Shown here piece after piece: positions 8,381-17,650 of a DNA stretch of 64,000 nt. The DNA is from CAZFGK01 sp964518635 (GTDB lineage: Bacteria > Zixibacteria > MSB-5A5 > GN15 > FEB-12). The DNA lies in contig CAZFGK010000001.1 in the NCBI GenBank assembly GCA_964518635.1, positions 62,001 through 126,000 of the forward strand, given 5' to 3'. Positions within the stretch are counted from its first letter, which is position 1. Every line of letters starts with the position of its first letter. A model generated the notes under the pieces. The model saw nothing but the letters and a program-made list of their open reading frames with translations. It did no database searches and was not told where the DNA came from. The position numbers and the translations under genes are program-made.

Positions 8381-8905
8381 TTAGGCTCCGAGCTGACGTA
8401 CTGTACCGAGCACTCCCTGCAAGCGACCGGTGATATCGCCGAGCATCCGGGAATATCGTTTGAGAAGCTCGGTATACTGCCAGCGCATCTGAAATGCCTG
8501 CGAGGGGAAATCGAAGAGTTCGAGAAGGGTCTGCTTGTAGATTTCGTCCATGTATTTGACCACATAAAACGGATAGCTTTCAATATTCGGATCGTGGACC
8601 TCTCCTTTGGCGAGACGTTCGCGATAGACCTCACATTTTTCAAGTACGACCGTACCGAAGCACCACGGGGTCATGACCACTCCAAAATTGGAGCCATCCA
8701 TATAGAAACGGCGAACGGTTCGCATGAGAAGATCGACGATCACGCCACGGGCGCGATAATAGGCGAGTGATTCTTCGTTGCGAGGATCGGTGACACGGAT
8801 TCGTTCATCCAGACGGACACGTTCGTGTGCCGCACGAAGATAGGTCTTTCGAAGAAAATCGTAGTAGTCTTCAAAGTAAACTTTGGTGTTCTCAGAGAGA
8901 GACAT
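8381..8905 (-). CDS. Conserved-looking helical protein of unknown function
   Basis: About 174 residues, predicted mostly alpha-helical and soluble, with an even codon pattern like its neighbours. I do not recognise the family. Visible features are a Tyr/Arg-rich start (TKVYFEDYYDFLRKTYLRAA), a central VVMTPWCFGTVVLEKCEVY with the only two cysteines, and an amphipathic C-terminal helix (ITGRLQGVLGTVRQLGA). The frame stays open for a further 450 bases upstream, but that part has poor composition and would run into the promoter region of the divergent lipoprotein gene, so I prefer the ATG at 8905; the ATG at 8950 is the alternative. It follows the same strand as the HD-GYP gene, about 100 bases upstream of it. 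Confidence 0.6.
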   Translation of the reverse strand: MSLSENTKVYFEDYYDFLRKTYLRAAHERVRLDERIRVTDPRNEESLAYYRARGVIVDLLMRTVRRFYMDGSNFGVVMTPWCFGTVVLEKCEVYRERLAKGEVHDPNIESYPFYVVKYMDEIYKQTLLELFDFPSQAFQMRWQYTELLKRYSRMLGDITGRLQGVLGTVRQLGA

Positions 8906-9255
8906 GATGTAGATACCGCGATCATCCGACTTGACCCGCGGTTCCTGCATGGCAAGTAGTCGTTCTTTCGAAAATCCACGCTGATACTTGGCGTCTAGCA
9001 CTGTGCACTCTCCTTGACGTTGGTCATCACGAGGGTATTCCAGCGAAGAGTGTGCCGTTTGTCGCAACCTTGCATTCTCCTGCAGAAGTTCAGCGCAACC
9101 CGTTCCCTTGTATAGCATTAGGAGAATGCTCCCGCCTACAAACCCTGACCTGTAGTAAGTCTCGGTTTTGCATACCTGAGTCGAGTTGAAGAGAGTTGCA
9201 ACTTTTCCTGCGTTGCTTTTGACAGCGGACGTTCTGATTCGTTCATTCTTTGCAC
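8906..9255. other. Divergent intergenic region
   Basis: About 350 bases separate the helical protein gene (minus) from the lipoprotein gene (plus). It should hold both promoters; I see no convincing -35/-10 pair. On the minus strand near 9118-9140 there is a stretch resembling a decayed copy of the TTGTAGGG-type repeat found near 60 kb. A minus-strand reading frame continues through the region but looks non-coding. Confidence 0.4.
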
Positions 9256-10875
9256 ATGAAAGACAAAGATCGAATCGCTGCAATTCACTCCCATCCCGGA
9301 ATAATTCTGATATCTGGAATACTGATAACTCTGTGCTGCATTCTTGTTCTGGCACTTACCGGTTGCGATAAGAAAGAGACTATTAGTGCGAATGGTCCAA
9401 GGTTGGGACTTAGCGCGAGTAGTCTGACATTTCAGGCTAGGTTAGGGACAGGCCCAGCTCAGCAGCAGATTCAGGTCAGAAACATTGGGACCGATCGATT
9501 CACCTATACTGTCACCAAGACCAAACCCTGGCTTTCGGTTATTCCGACAGCTGATTCTGTTCCGTCTGAGATCCTGGTGCAGCCGATCATCGGGAGTCTG
9601 CCAATCGGGACATATAAAGATACCATCACAGTGACTGCCGCCGGGGCGTTCGGATCACCGGCAAAAATTCCAGTGACTTTCATTGTAGGGGACAGCATTC
9701 GGTCGTCGTTTGCGAGTTTGAATGTGAGTGGACTTCTCCATGATGGCTCTTTGAACTCGACTCTGAATTTGCAATCAATCAGTGGTTCGGCATTGCCTCT
9801 CACCATCTCGAAGACTTCAAGCTGGCTGTCCCTGAGCGCAACATCTGGAAACACTCCGCTGAATCTTTCGTTGACCTTGAACCCTGCCGGTCAGTCGATC
9901 GGCACATTGGTTGATACCATCGTCGTTGCTTCAACAGGAGTCGATCATCAGCCATTGCTTTTGCCCGTTCAATTTTCGATTGTGCCGTGGTTGCCAGTCG
10001 GTGTGAATAGTGCGTTTGATATGAGTGAAGTGATACCGCTCGCGGCAGATTCGTTTATTGCAGTCGGCTATGTCCTCGGCGCAATAGAACATGTCGGCTG
10101 GACATTTCTATCGAACAACGGAGCGAAAAACTGGCTGAGTTCTTTCAATCTTGAACCTGCACTTTTTGCGGATATCCAGATGGTCACTCGTTCTTTCGGA
10201 TGGATCGTCGGCGACAGCGCAATGCTTCTTTTCACTTCCAATGGAGGCCAGAACTGGCTTCGGGTCGATCCGGCTTTTCTACCGGTCGATTCAACGGTAG
10301 ATTTTCGTTCAGTCAGTTTCGTGAGCGAAACCAACGGATGGGCAGTTGGTGATGAAGGAGCGATTCTGAACACCGTCGATGGCGGCGCAACCTGGCAGCT
10401 GCAACCATCGGGGACGAACCTATTGCTGTCAGATGTCGCTGCTTACTCGACGACTACTGCATGGGCGGTTGGCAATGGCGGGATCATCTCGCGGACTACT
10501 GATGGCCTGAATTGGGGGCTTGTAAGCAGTGGAACATCGACTGATCTCCGCTCTATTGCCGTTCTCTCTGCTGACTCGTTGATCGTCACCGGTGGTGGCG
10601 GACTCTGTCTCGTTTCCTCAAATGGCGGTGCTAACTGGACACCAAGAACGACAGGAGCATCTTCCCCGCTTCTCGGTATCGCCACCGTCGGAAGTGTTAT
10701 CTGGATCTGTGGTCGAGATGGAGTGATCCTTCGCTCGGAAAATTTTGGTCAGAGTTTTGCTATTGAATCATCAGGTACCTCCAATGCCCTGACATCAATC
10801 ACATTCAACTCGAATGGATATGGAGCAATTGTCGGCGAAGACGGGACGACACTGCGTACCCGTCTTGCTCCGTAG
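9256..10875 (+). CDS. Lipoprotein with two BACON-like domains and a Ycf48/BNR-type propeller
   Basis: 539 residues. A long lipoprotein signal ends LVLALTGC, with the lipidated Cys37. Then come two immunoglobulin-like repeats of the BACON type (about 50-140 and 150-245), each with the pattern SLTFQ...PWLSV...GTYKDTITV. The C-terminal 290 residues contain at least six short repeats with a GWAVGD or similar core followed by T.DGG..W (for example NGWAVGDEGAILNTVDGGAT), typical of Ycf48-like/BNR beta-propellers. It is probably exposed at the cell envelope, perhaps binding carbohydrate or protein; no enzyme motif is seen. I use the ATG at 9256; a TTG two codons upstream is possible. It converges with the TolB-like gene, with a 25-base gap. 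Confidence 0.85.
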   Translation: MKDKDRIAAIHSHPGIILISGILITLCCILVLALTGCDKKETISANGPRLGLSASSLTFQARLGTGPAQQQIQVRNIGTDRFTYTVTKTKPWLSVIPTADSVPSEILVQPIIGSLPIGTYKDTITVTAAGAFGSPAKIPVTFIVGDSIRSSFASLNVSGLLHDGSLNSTLNLQSISGSALPLTISKTSSWLSLSATSGNTPLNLSLTLNPAGQSIGTLVDTIVVASTGVDHQPLLLPVQFSIVPWLPVGVNSAFDMSEVIPLAADSFIAVGYVLGAIEHVGWTFLSNNGAKNWLSSFNLEPALFADIQMVTRSFGWIVGDSAMLLFTSNGGQNWLRVDPAFLPVDSTVDFRSVSFVSETNGWAVGDEGAILNTVDGGATWQLQPSGTNLLLSDVAAYSTTTAWAVGNGGIISRTTDGLNWGLVSSGTSTDLRSIAVLSADSLIVTGGGGLCLVSSNGGANWTPRTTGASSPLLGIATVGSVIWICGRDGVILRSENFGQSFAIESSGTSNALTSITFNSNGYGAIVGEDGTTLRTRLAP

Positions 10876-10900
10876 ATTCACTCCTGCTCAATACTGCTGA

Positions 10901-11986
10901 TCAATCGATCCAGTCGGCGATAAAGATATTGGTTTCGCCTCGGACTTTCCCGTTTCGATTCGATGCAAAGACCAGTTTCTTTCCGTCATGAGAGAACATC
11001 GGGAAACCATCAAAGGTGTCATTGTAGGTAACCTGTTCGATCTTTTTCGTCGCAACATCGACCATGAAGAGATCGAAGTTTCTGCCTCGTGCATCTTTTA
11101 CATTTGACGAGAAAATCACCCGCTTGCCGTCCGGGTGGAAGAAGGGACCAAAATTAGCGGCACCATTTGAAGTGAGTTGCAACGGCTTTCGATCCTTCAG
11201 ATTCATGACATAGATTTCCAGATCACGCGGACGAACCAACCCGTCGGCAAGTAGTGTCTGAAACTCTTTGAGTGAATCGCCGGTCGGACGGGATGCCCGC
11301 CAGACAATCCATTCTCCGTCAAATGAGTAGAATGCACCGCCGTCATAGCCGGGGGTGTTGGTAAGCTGTTCGACATTCGAGCCATCGGCATTCATCTGAT
11401 AGAGATCGAGATCACCGTTGCGAACCGAGGTGAAGAGAATCTTATCCCCTTTACGAGAGTAGACTGCTTCTGCATCGTATCCGGGCGTGGTGGTAAGCGG
11501 ACGAATGTTGGAGCCGTCCGGATTTGCGGCGTAGATATCAAAGTCCTTGTAGACTGCCCAGACATATCCCTTCGACATGTCCGGCGGTGGAGGACAACTT
11601 TCTCCACCCGAATGGGTGCTGGCATAGATGATAGTCTTCCCGTCCGGTGACAGAAATGAACAGGTCGTGCGCCCTTTGCCGGAAGAGACCATCCGAACGT
11701 TAGAGCCGTCGATATTCATCCGAAAGATCGCATCACATTGCAGTGAGTCGCGTGTCGACTGAAAAATCAGCTCTTTGCTGTCTGATGAAAAGTATGCCTC
11801 GGCGTTTTGACCGCCGAAAGTCAGTTGCGTAATATTTGAAAGATGTGTTTCGGCTGGAGCCGGAGTCGAATCAACAGCCGGTTTGCTGGCATGCTCCTGC
11901 GCTGAGAGATCCAAGCTTGCAGCGGTAATGAACAATCCTGTGACAAGGAGTGTCTTTTGTATACGAGTGAGTAGGGCTTTATGCAT
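10901..11986 (-). CDS. Secreted TolB-like PD40 (WD40-like) beta-propeller protein
   Basis: 361 residues. A signal peptide (MHKALLTRIQKTLLVTGLF, cleavage probably after the SAQ near residue 30) is followed by a six-bladed propeller made of PD40 repeats. The repeat cores read AEAYFSSDSKELIFQS, CSFLSPDGKTIIYAST, AEAVYSRKGDKILFTS, GGAFYSFDGEWIVWRA, GPFFHPDGKRVIFSS and GFPMFSHDGKKLVFAS, each preceded by DG-N-x-x-LT. This is the fold of TolB and of the TolB-like proteins common in Bacteroidota and relatives. A TolB role in the Tol-Pal system is not supported, as no tolQRA or pal is nearby. The ATG at 11986 gives a clean signal peptide; an in-frame ATG at 12016 would add ten residues. An unusual CPPPP loop occurs at about residue 130. 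Confidence 0.85.
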   Translation of the reverse strand: MHKALLTRIQKTLLVTGLFITAASLDLSAQEHASKPAVDSTPAPAETHLSNITQLTFGGQNAEAYFSSDSKELIFQSTRDSLQCDAIFRMNIDGSNVRMVSSGKGRTTCSFLSPDGKTIIYASTHSGGESCPPPPDMSKGYVWAVYKDFDIYAANPDGSNIRPLTTTPGYDAEAVYSRKGDKILFTSVRNGDLDLYQMNADGSNVEQLTNTPGYDGGAFYSFDGEWIVWRASRPTGDSLKEFQTLLADGLVRPRDLEIYVMNLKDRKPLQLTSNGAANFGPFFHPDGKRVIFSSNVKDARGRNFDLFMVDVATKKIEQVTYNDTFDGFPMFSHDGKKLVFASNRNGKVRGETNIFIADWID

Positions 11987-12066
11987 CTGAATACCAGTTC
12001 CTTTTCCTTCAACCATATCGGTTCTACGACATCATGGCAAAATGGTTCGCGAGAATCAAGAGAGAA

Positions 12067-15000
12067 TCAAGAGACCCCTAACGGTACGGAGGGTACGCTT
12101 GCCACCAGCGCCTGGATCAATGAAGCAAGATGAGGTATCTGCTCGTAGAGTGGCAATTTGGTGAGATTGGCTGATAAGACTGTCGCCCCAGTAAATGAAT
12201 ATTCAAGCGGGACCGTCGTTGCTCTGTGTATGGCGGCGATCATCTCACGGGTGAGTTTTGCTCCATCAACAAACTGCAATCCGGCGCGACCGTCTCGTAC
12301 TCGCACTTTCGCAATTTTTGCCGCAGTCGAGACAATTTTTAACGCGGCGACATCAAAGAGATTCTGTGACGACTCAGGGAGTTTCCCGAAACGATCACGC
12401 ACCTCTTCACGCAACAACGACACGTCCTCCGGTTTTTCTGCATCAGCCAAACGCCGGTAAATATCGACTCGCTGCTGACTATCCGGGATGTAGCTATCCG
12501 GAAGATGCATCTCCAGATCGATATCAAGCTTGAGATCCGAGCGGCGATGAATCTCCTCCCCTTTAAGTGCAGCAATTTTCTCTTCTAACATGCGTGTATA
12601 GAGTTCAAAACCGATCTCTTCAATATGCCCCGACTGTTTCTTCCCCAGAAGATTTCCCGCCCCACGAATTTCAAGATCACGCATGGCGAGGGCAAAGCCC
12701 GCGCCGAGATTGGAGTGGGCTTCGAGAGCGCGAAGCCGTTTCATAGCATCCAATGTAAGCATGCGGGTCGGTGGGGTGAGAAAGTAGGCATAGGCACGGC
12801 GTGAACTTCGTCCAACTCTTCCGCGCAATTGATACAACTGGGCAAGACCGAATCGATCGGCGCGATTGATGATGATGGTATTGGCATTCGGAATATCAAG
12901 CCCCGACTCGATAATAGTTGTAGTAAGCAGGATATTGAATCGCCCAGCCATGAAAGCGAGCATGACCTCTTCCATCCCTTTTTCATGCATCTGTCCATGG
13001 GCGATGACAATCTCCGCTTTGGGGACAATCGATTTGAGATACTCATACATCGATTCGATGGTCTGCACCCGATTGTGCACAAAGAAGACCTGTCCGCCAC
13101 GATCAATTTCACGCAGGATGGCATTGCGCACAATTTCCGGATCAAATTCGACCACCTCTGTAATGATCGGCAAACGATCTTTCGGCGACGTTGCAATCAA
13201 GCTCAGATCACGCACGCCAGTGAGTGACATGTGGAGCGTCCGCGGAATCGGCGTGGCAGTCATCGCCATCGTGTCAATCGAGCTTCGCAGAGAGCGAATA
13301 GTCTCTTTGTGACGAACTCCGAAGCGATGTTCTTCATCGATGATCAACAACCCGAGGTTACGAAATTTAACATCGGATGAAAGCAATCGATGGGTGCCGA
13401 TCACCATGTCGATCTGACCAGCGGCAAGCTGACTCAACACGACTTTTTGATCTTTTGGCTGCACAAAACGGGAGAGCTGCGCGATCTTTGCCCCGAATGG
13501 AGAAAGTCGTTCGGAGAATGTTTCAAAATGCTGCTGCGCGAGAATTGTTGTCGGGACGAGTAACGCCACTTGTTTCCCCGCATCGATCATTTTGAATGCC
13601 GCTCTGATTGCGACTTCGGTCTTTCCGAATCCAACATCACCGCAGACCAACCGATCCATCGGGCGATCCTGCGAAAAATCAGCGCGGACATCGGCAATCG
13701 CCTTAAGCTGATCAGTTGTTTCTTCATAGGGAAATGATGACTCCAGTTGTTTAACAAAAATGGAGTCATCTCCGAGTGGTGGGCGTTTACTTGCGTAACG
13801 CTTGGCGTAGATCCCCAATAACTCCTGCGCCATGGCATCGACTGCTTTCTCTGCCTTGGCCTTGAGCTTCTCCCATTGAGGACCGCCAAGTTTTGTCAGC
13901 GGAGGGGCTGCTTCGTTTCCGGCGTACTTTCCTACACGGTTAAATTCTTCGAGTGGAACATAGACTTTGTCGGTACTGGCAAATTGCAGGAGAAGACAAT
14001 CCCGTCTCCGGTTGTCAATATGCAGCGTTTCGAGTCCGAGATAGCGCGCGATGCCGTAATCTTCGTGAACAACCAGATTTCCCGGATCAAGCTGATGATA
14101 ATCTTCAATCGCGACCCCTTCACGGAATCGTTTCTTTCGGATGCGCCGGTGATGTCGCTGAAAAATCTCATGATCGGTGTAGAGCGCGAATCTCCCGTCA
14201 TCGGAGGCAAAGCCAGCAGTAAAATCAGCGACGACAATGGGAAGTTGCTCGGTGATCTGAATTCCTGCTTTGTTCGAAAGCAGGTCGCTGAGACGTTCGG
14301 CAAGTCCGCTGTAATCGGCGGTGAGGATGTAGAGGTAGCCATCCGATTCGAATCGCTCGATTTCTTTCCCCAATAAATCTAGCCGTGAACTGAGTGTCGG
14401 TTGTGGTTTGAAATCAAACGGAATAACGGTCCGGCTACTCCCTTTGAAGGGAACACTGTCGATAAGTGGGCTATTACCGAGCCATGATTCGAATGTATCC
14501 CATGTGAGATAGTAGGATTCCGGATCAGGAAGTGATGAAAACCGATCTCGCAGTTTTCCATGAAGCAAGCGGCCTTCATCAAGGATCGACGCGAATTCCT
14601 CTTCGAGGCGGCGATGATCGGTCACGTATGTCCATGCCGGATGCTCAAGAAAGTCAGTCATCCTTCCCTGCGGCATGCCGAATAGCAGAGAGAGCCATTC
14701 CAGTCCGGGAAGCTCTGGATCATTCACATAGCGTGCCTGCAACAATTCGGCATCGGCGGCTGGAATCCGATCGAGAAAATATTCGAGCTCTTTCTGCGTG
14801 AGAGTGATCTCACGTTTGGGGAGAAGATTGACCGTGCGTAGTGTTTCGGTTGTCCGCTGCGTGGCGACATCAAAACCGCGGAGTGATTCAATCTCATCTC
14901 CGAAAAACTCAACTCGAACGGGGGCTTCAAAACCGGGAGAGAAAAAATCCAGCACTCCGCCACGACGAGCGAAATCACCGACCTCTTCGACCAATGGCAC

Positions 15001-15555
15001 CCGTCGAAAACCAAGATCGGCAAAATGATCGATGAGTAAATCCATGTCGTACTCGTCACCAATAGAAAGACTGAGAGATCGCTTTTCAAGGGAAGTGCGA
15101 GTGATCGTCGGTTCGAGTATCGCACGAAGGGGGGCAACAATGATCGGGGGCTCTGAAGCATTCCCGGCGCGGGTGAGCATCGAGAGAGCCGCCAAGCGTT
15201 GTCCGATGATCTCCCCTTGTGGCGGGCGAAAATCGAAGGGGAGAATCTGACGAGCCGGATAGTGTGCGACTCGGTCACCCAGGAGAATGCGAAGATCATC
15301 CGACAGATCAACCGCCTCATCCGGCGAAGCAGTGATGATTAGTGCGGGTCTGGAAGCAGTCTTGGCGAGTTCGGCGATAAGAAAGGAAGCAGAGGAGCCA
15401 GCAAGGCCGCTGACTATTGTCCGCTTTTCGTTGCGGCTGACTGCCTGACAGAGATCGATGGTTGGTTGAAAATTGGCAAAAGAAAGCCGGAAACGATCAA
15501 GAAATTCCTGACCGCCGCGTCTGGTATCTGATGAAAGACGTGCTTCGTTCGGCAT
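12067..15555 (-). CDS. mfd: Transcription-repair coupling factor Mfd
   Basis: 1162 residues, close to the usual length. Mfd removes RNA polymerase stalled at DNA damage and recruits UvrA. The N-terminal third is the UvrB-like, UvrA-binding region. A CarD-like RNA polymerase interaction domain follows (about 475-560; GNLVVHEDYGIARYLG and KVYVPLEEFNRVGKY). The RecG-like motor has Walker A GDVGFGKTEVA near residue 640, DEEH near 741 and TATPIPRTLH after it, then the ESGLDIPNANTIII and GRVGRSSRRAYAY motifs. The C-terminal TRCF domain has LPDSYIPDSQQRVDIYRRL. It is monocistronic by layout. Several overlapping reading frames on both strands are shadows of this gene. Confidence 0.97.
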   Translation of the reverse strand: MPNEARLSSDTRRGGQEFLDRFRLSFANFQPTIDLCQAVSRNEKRTIVSGLAGSSASFLIAELAKTASRPALIITASPDEAVDLSDDLRILLGDRVAHYPARQILPFDFRPPQGEIIGQRLAALSMLTRAGNASEPPIIVAPLRAILEPTITRTSLEKRSLSLSIGDEYDMDLLIDHFADLGFRRVPLVEEVGDFARRGGVLDFFSPGFEAPVRVEFFGDEIESLRGFDVATQRTTETLRTVNLLPKREITLTQKELEYFLDRIPAADAELLQARYVNDPELPGLEWLSLLFGMPQGRMTDFLEHPAWTYVTDHRRLEEEFASILDEGRLLHGKLRDRFSSLPDPESYYLTWDTFESWLGNSPLIDSVPFKGSSRTVIPFDFKPQPTLSSRLDLLGKEIERFESDGYLYILTADYSGLAERLSDLLSNKAGIQITEQLPIVVADFTAGFASDDGRFALYTDHEIFQRHHRRIRKKRFREGVAIEDYHQLDPGNLVVHEDYGIARYLGLETLHIDNRRRDCLLLQFASTDKVYVPLEEFNRVGKYAGNEAAPPLTKLGGPQWEKLKAKAEKAVDAMAQELLGIYAKRYASKRPPLGDDSIFVKQLESSFPYEETTDQLKAIADVRADFSQDRPMDRLVCGDVGFGKTEVAIRAAFKMIDAGKQVALLVPTTILAQQHFETFSERLSPFGAKIAQLSRFVQPKDQKVVLSQLAAGQIDMVIGTHRLLSSDVKFRNLGLLIIDEEHRFGVRHKETIRSLRSSIDTMAMTATPIPRTLHMSLTGVRDLSLIATSPKDRLPIITEVVEFDPEIVRNAILREIDRGGQVFFVHNRVQTIESMYEYLKSIVPKAEIVIAHGQMHEKGMEEVMLAFMAGRFNILLTTTIIESGLDIPNANTIIINRADRFGLAQLYQLRGRVGRSSRRAYAYFLTPPTRMLTLDAMKRLRALEAHSNLGAGFALAMRDLEIRGAGNLLGKKQSGHIEEIGFELYTRMLEEKIAALKGEEIHRRSDLKLDIDLEMHLPDSYIPDSQQRVDIYRRLADAEKPEDVSLLREEVRDRFGKLPESSQNLFDVAALKIVSTAAKIAKVRVRDGRAGLQFVDGAKLTREMIAAIHRATTVPLEYSFTGATVLSANLTKLPLYEQIPHLASLIQALVASVPSVPLGVS

Positions 15556-15701
15556 CCAGCGACTTCACCACTGCGCTGCAGCAGTGAAGTGATCAGGATA
15601 CGCATCCACAACGTAAAGTCAATCACGTCGTGGATAGGGGTGAGCTGCACGTCTAGAGTATTAATTTGGAATTGAGAGAGATTCTGCAGGGTATGAACGG
15701 A

Positions 15702-16607
15702 CTACGGATGGGACGGATCAACAGCCGGCTCAACTATAACTGGCTGCTCCACCTGCGTGCTGCCGGCATCCGTTTGAGCCAGACGGATTTCGTCGTAGCG
15801 GTTCTCGGCATCTTTGTAGAGGACGATGATACTCACCCGGCGGTTGCGCGGGTCTTCCGGCAAATAGGCGATCATCGGGAATCGGTCAGCAAGCCCGCGC
15901 ACTTCACGCACCTGAAGATCATACAAGCCGGAGACTTCCATCAGTGAACGGGCGGCATTGGCGCGATCGGATGACAACTCCCAGTTGGTGTAGTCATCGA
16001 ATCCTGTCGGCGATTCGGAGGTGTGCCCTTCGAGGACGACACGATTTTCCAGTTTGCCGAGTTGCCCGGCGATAATCTGAAGAATGATCGCGCTTTTCTG
16101 TAAAAGTTTTGCTGAACCCGATTCGAAGAATGCCGGGGCATCAGTCGATTCGGTCAACTCTATACGGAGCCCTTCGGCAGTGACTTCAATTTTGATATTC
16201 TCACGCAGACGCTGAAATGCTTCCTGCTTTTCAAGCTCGGCGAGCAGCTCTTTCGCTGCCATGCGCATACGTTCTTTGTCCCCATCATCAGACGGAGCTT
16301 TTTCTGATTGCTTGACTGACTCGATCATGGAGAGCTGAGGTTGATTTTGCGGGATTGCACCCTGCCCACCTCGAAGCACGCCGGACTGCCCTTCTCGCAT
16401 GTATTTCCCCGGATCACGGAAAAATCCCTGCACTGCTTCCTTCACTTCCGGCTTCTGACCCACAAGCCACATCACCAGAAAGAACGCCATCATCGCGGTC
16501 ATGAAGTCAGCAAAGGCAACTTTCCATGCGCCGCCGTGATGGCCGCCGTGGTGGCCACCCTTCTTCTTCTTGATGATGATCGGTTGCAGCTCTTTGGAGT
16601 CGGCCAT
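15702..16607 (-). CDS. motB: Flagellar motor stator protein MotB
   Basis: 301 residues. MotB anchors the stator to peptidoglycan and forms the ion channel with MotA. The N-terminus has the basic/His/Gly stretch common in this family (KKKKGGHHGGHHGG), then the single membrane helix KVAFADFMTAMMAFFLVMWL with the essential ion-binding Asp34. A plug/linker region follows to about residue 140, then an OmpA-like peptidoglycan-binding domain with VVLEGHTSE and NWELSSDRANAARSLM. It starts 11 bases after motA on the same strand, so the two form one operon. Whether H+ or Na+ drives it cannot be decided from the sequence. No other flagellar genes are in the window. Confidence 0.95.
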   Translation of the reverse strand: MADSKELQPIIIKKKKGGHHGGHHGGAWKVAFADFMTAMMAFFLVMWLVGQKPEVKEAVQGFFRDPGKYMREGQSGVLRGGQGAIPQNQPQLSMIESVKQSEKAPSDDGDKERMRMAAKELLAELEKQEAFQRLRENIKIEVTAEGLRIELTESTDAPAFFESGSAKLLQKSAIILQIIAGQLGKLENRVVLEGHTSESPTGFDDYTNWELSSDRANAARSLMEVSGLYDLQVREVRGLADRFPMIAYLPEDPRNRRVSIIVLYKDAENRYDEIRLAQTDAGSTQVEQPVIVEPAVDPSHP

Positions 16608-16618
16608 CGTTATGCCGT

Positions 16619-17476
16619 CTAGCGTTTCTTCGAGTCGTTGCAGGCCTTTTCAAGCTCGGCGAAATCAGGGCGGACATCCCCGCTCAGTGCACGTCGCGCA
16701 AACTCAACGGCAATCACGCCGGCGACCCCTTTGTGAAAGGAGAGCAGGGCCTGTTTCATGCAGAGATAGTACTGATGATTTTCATTGATACGATGAGCAA
16801 GTGCCGCAGCGAGTGGACCGACGAAACCATATGACATAAGAATACCGAGGAAGGTACCGACAAGTGCGGCAGCGACTTTGTGACCAATCTCTTCCGGCGG
16901 ACCACCAATGGAGGCCATGGTGATTACTACTCCAAGAACGGCGGCAACAATTCCAAGACCGGGAAAGGCATCCGCCACAGAACTGAGAGCCTGTGAGGGT
17001 TTGAGCTCGGCATCATGATGCACCGCCATGTCCCCTTCCATGAGGTCATCCAGATCATGCGGCTGCACTGATCCGGAGATAACGACACGCATGGTGTCAG
17101 TGAAGAAATCGACGGCGTGATGGTTCTTGAGAAATTTGGGATAGCGTTTGAAAATTTCAGATTCTTTCGGACGTTCGATATGCCCTTCCAGACCTACGAG
17201 ACCATCTTTACGGGCGACGTTAAAAATTTCATACATCATGACCAACAGATCGAGGAAGTCTTTCTTGGCGAGTCCGCCACCCATAACGGCGGTAATCTGA
17301 CCAATGAGCTGGGTGATGACCTTGAAGGGAGTAGCGATAAGCATCGCGCCAAGAGCAGCGCCGCAGATGATGATCACCTCGCTCGGTTGCCAGAGAGCAA
17401 GCGGCTGACCGCCGTGCATCATGAACCCGCCCATTACCGAGCCGATCACTACGATTCCGCCGATGAAGATAAACAT
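16619..17476 (-). CDS. motA: Flagellar motor stator protein MotA
   Basis: 285 residues, the normal MotA size. Four membrane helices: the first pair near 1-50 (MFIFIGGIVVIGSVMGGFMM and EVIIICGAALGAMLIATPF) and the second pair at about 160-215 (LGIVAAVLGVVITMA and AAALVGTFLGILMSYGFVG), which carries the two conserved prolines (FPGLGI and VGPLAAAL). The large cytoplasmic loop between them, which contacts the FliG rotor protein, includes FFTDTMRVVISGS. I chose the ATG at 17476, which follows AAGGAAAC in the mRNA; the frame is open 62 codons further upstream, but that part has no MotA similarity and lies in the promoter region. First gene of the motAB operon. Confidence 0.94.
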   Translation of the reverse strand: MFIFIGGIVVIGSVMGGFMMHGGQPLALWQPSEVIIICGAALGAMLIATPFKVITQLIGQITAVMGGGLAKKDFLDLLVMMYEIFNVARKDGLVGLEGHIERPKESEIFKRYPKFLKNHHAVDFFTDTMRVVISGSVQPHDLDDLMEGDMAVHHDAELKPSQALSSVADAFPGLGIVAAVLGVVITMASIGGPPEEIGHKVAAALVGTFLGILMSYGFVGPLAAALAHRINENHQYYLCMKQALLSFHKGVAGVIAVEFARRALSGDVRPDFAELEKACNDSKKR

Positions 17477-17650
17477 GGTCTGACGTTTCCTTGTCGTTCC
17501 TGTAAACCGAGTCGCAGGGCTGATCGGTTCTGTTTCGTGGTGAGAATCCGTTGATGTCTGTATCGGCAGATACTGGGATCGACTACAGGGGAAGGGTTCG
17601 ACTTTACGAATTTCGTTTCGCTCTGAAACAACACCTGCTACTTTACCAGC

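Noticed and set aside
8288..8770. Plus-strand open frame of 160 codons over the helical protein gene
   Set aside because: It is antisense to a better coding frame, has no ribosome binding site and no family-like pattern.
9118..9140. Fifth copy of the CTTGTAGGG repeat
   Set aside because: Only about 12 bases agree on the minus strand and the arms do not pair well; too weak to list as a repeat.
13876..14376. Plus-strand frame of 166 codons inside mfd
   Set aside because: Shadow of mfd; nothing recognisable.
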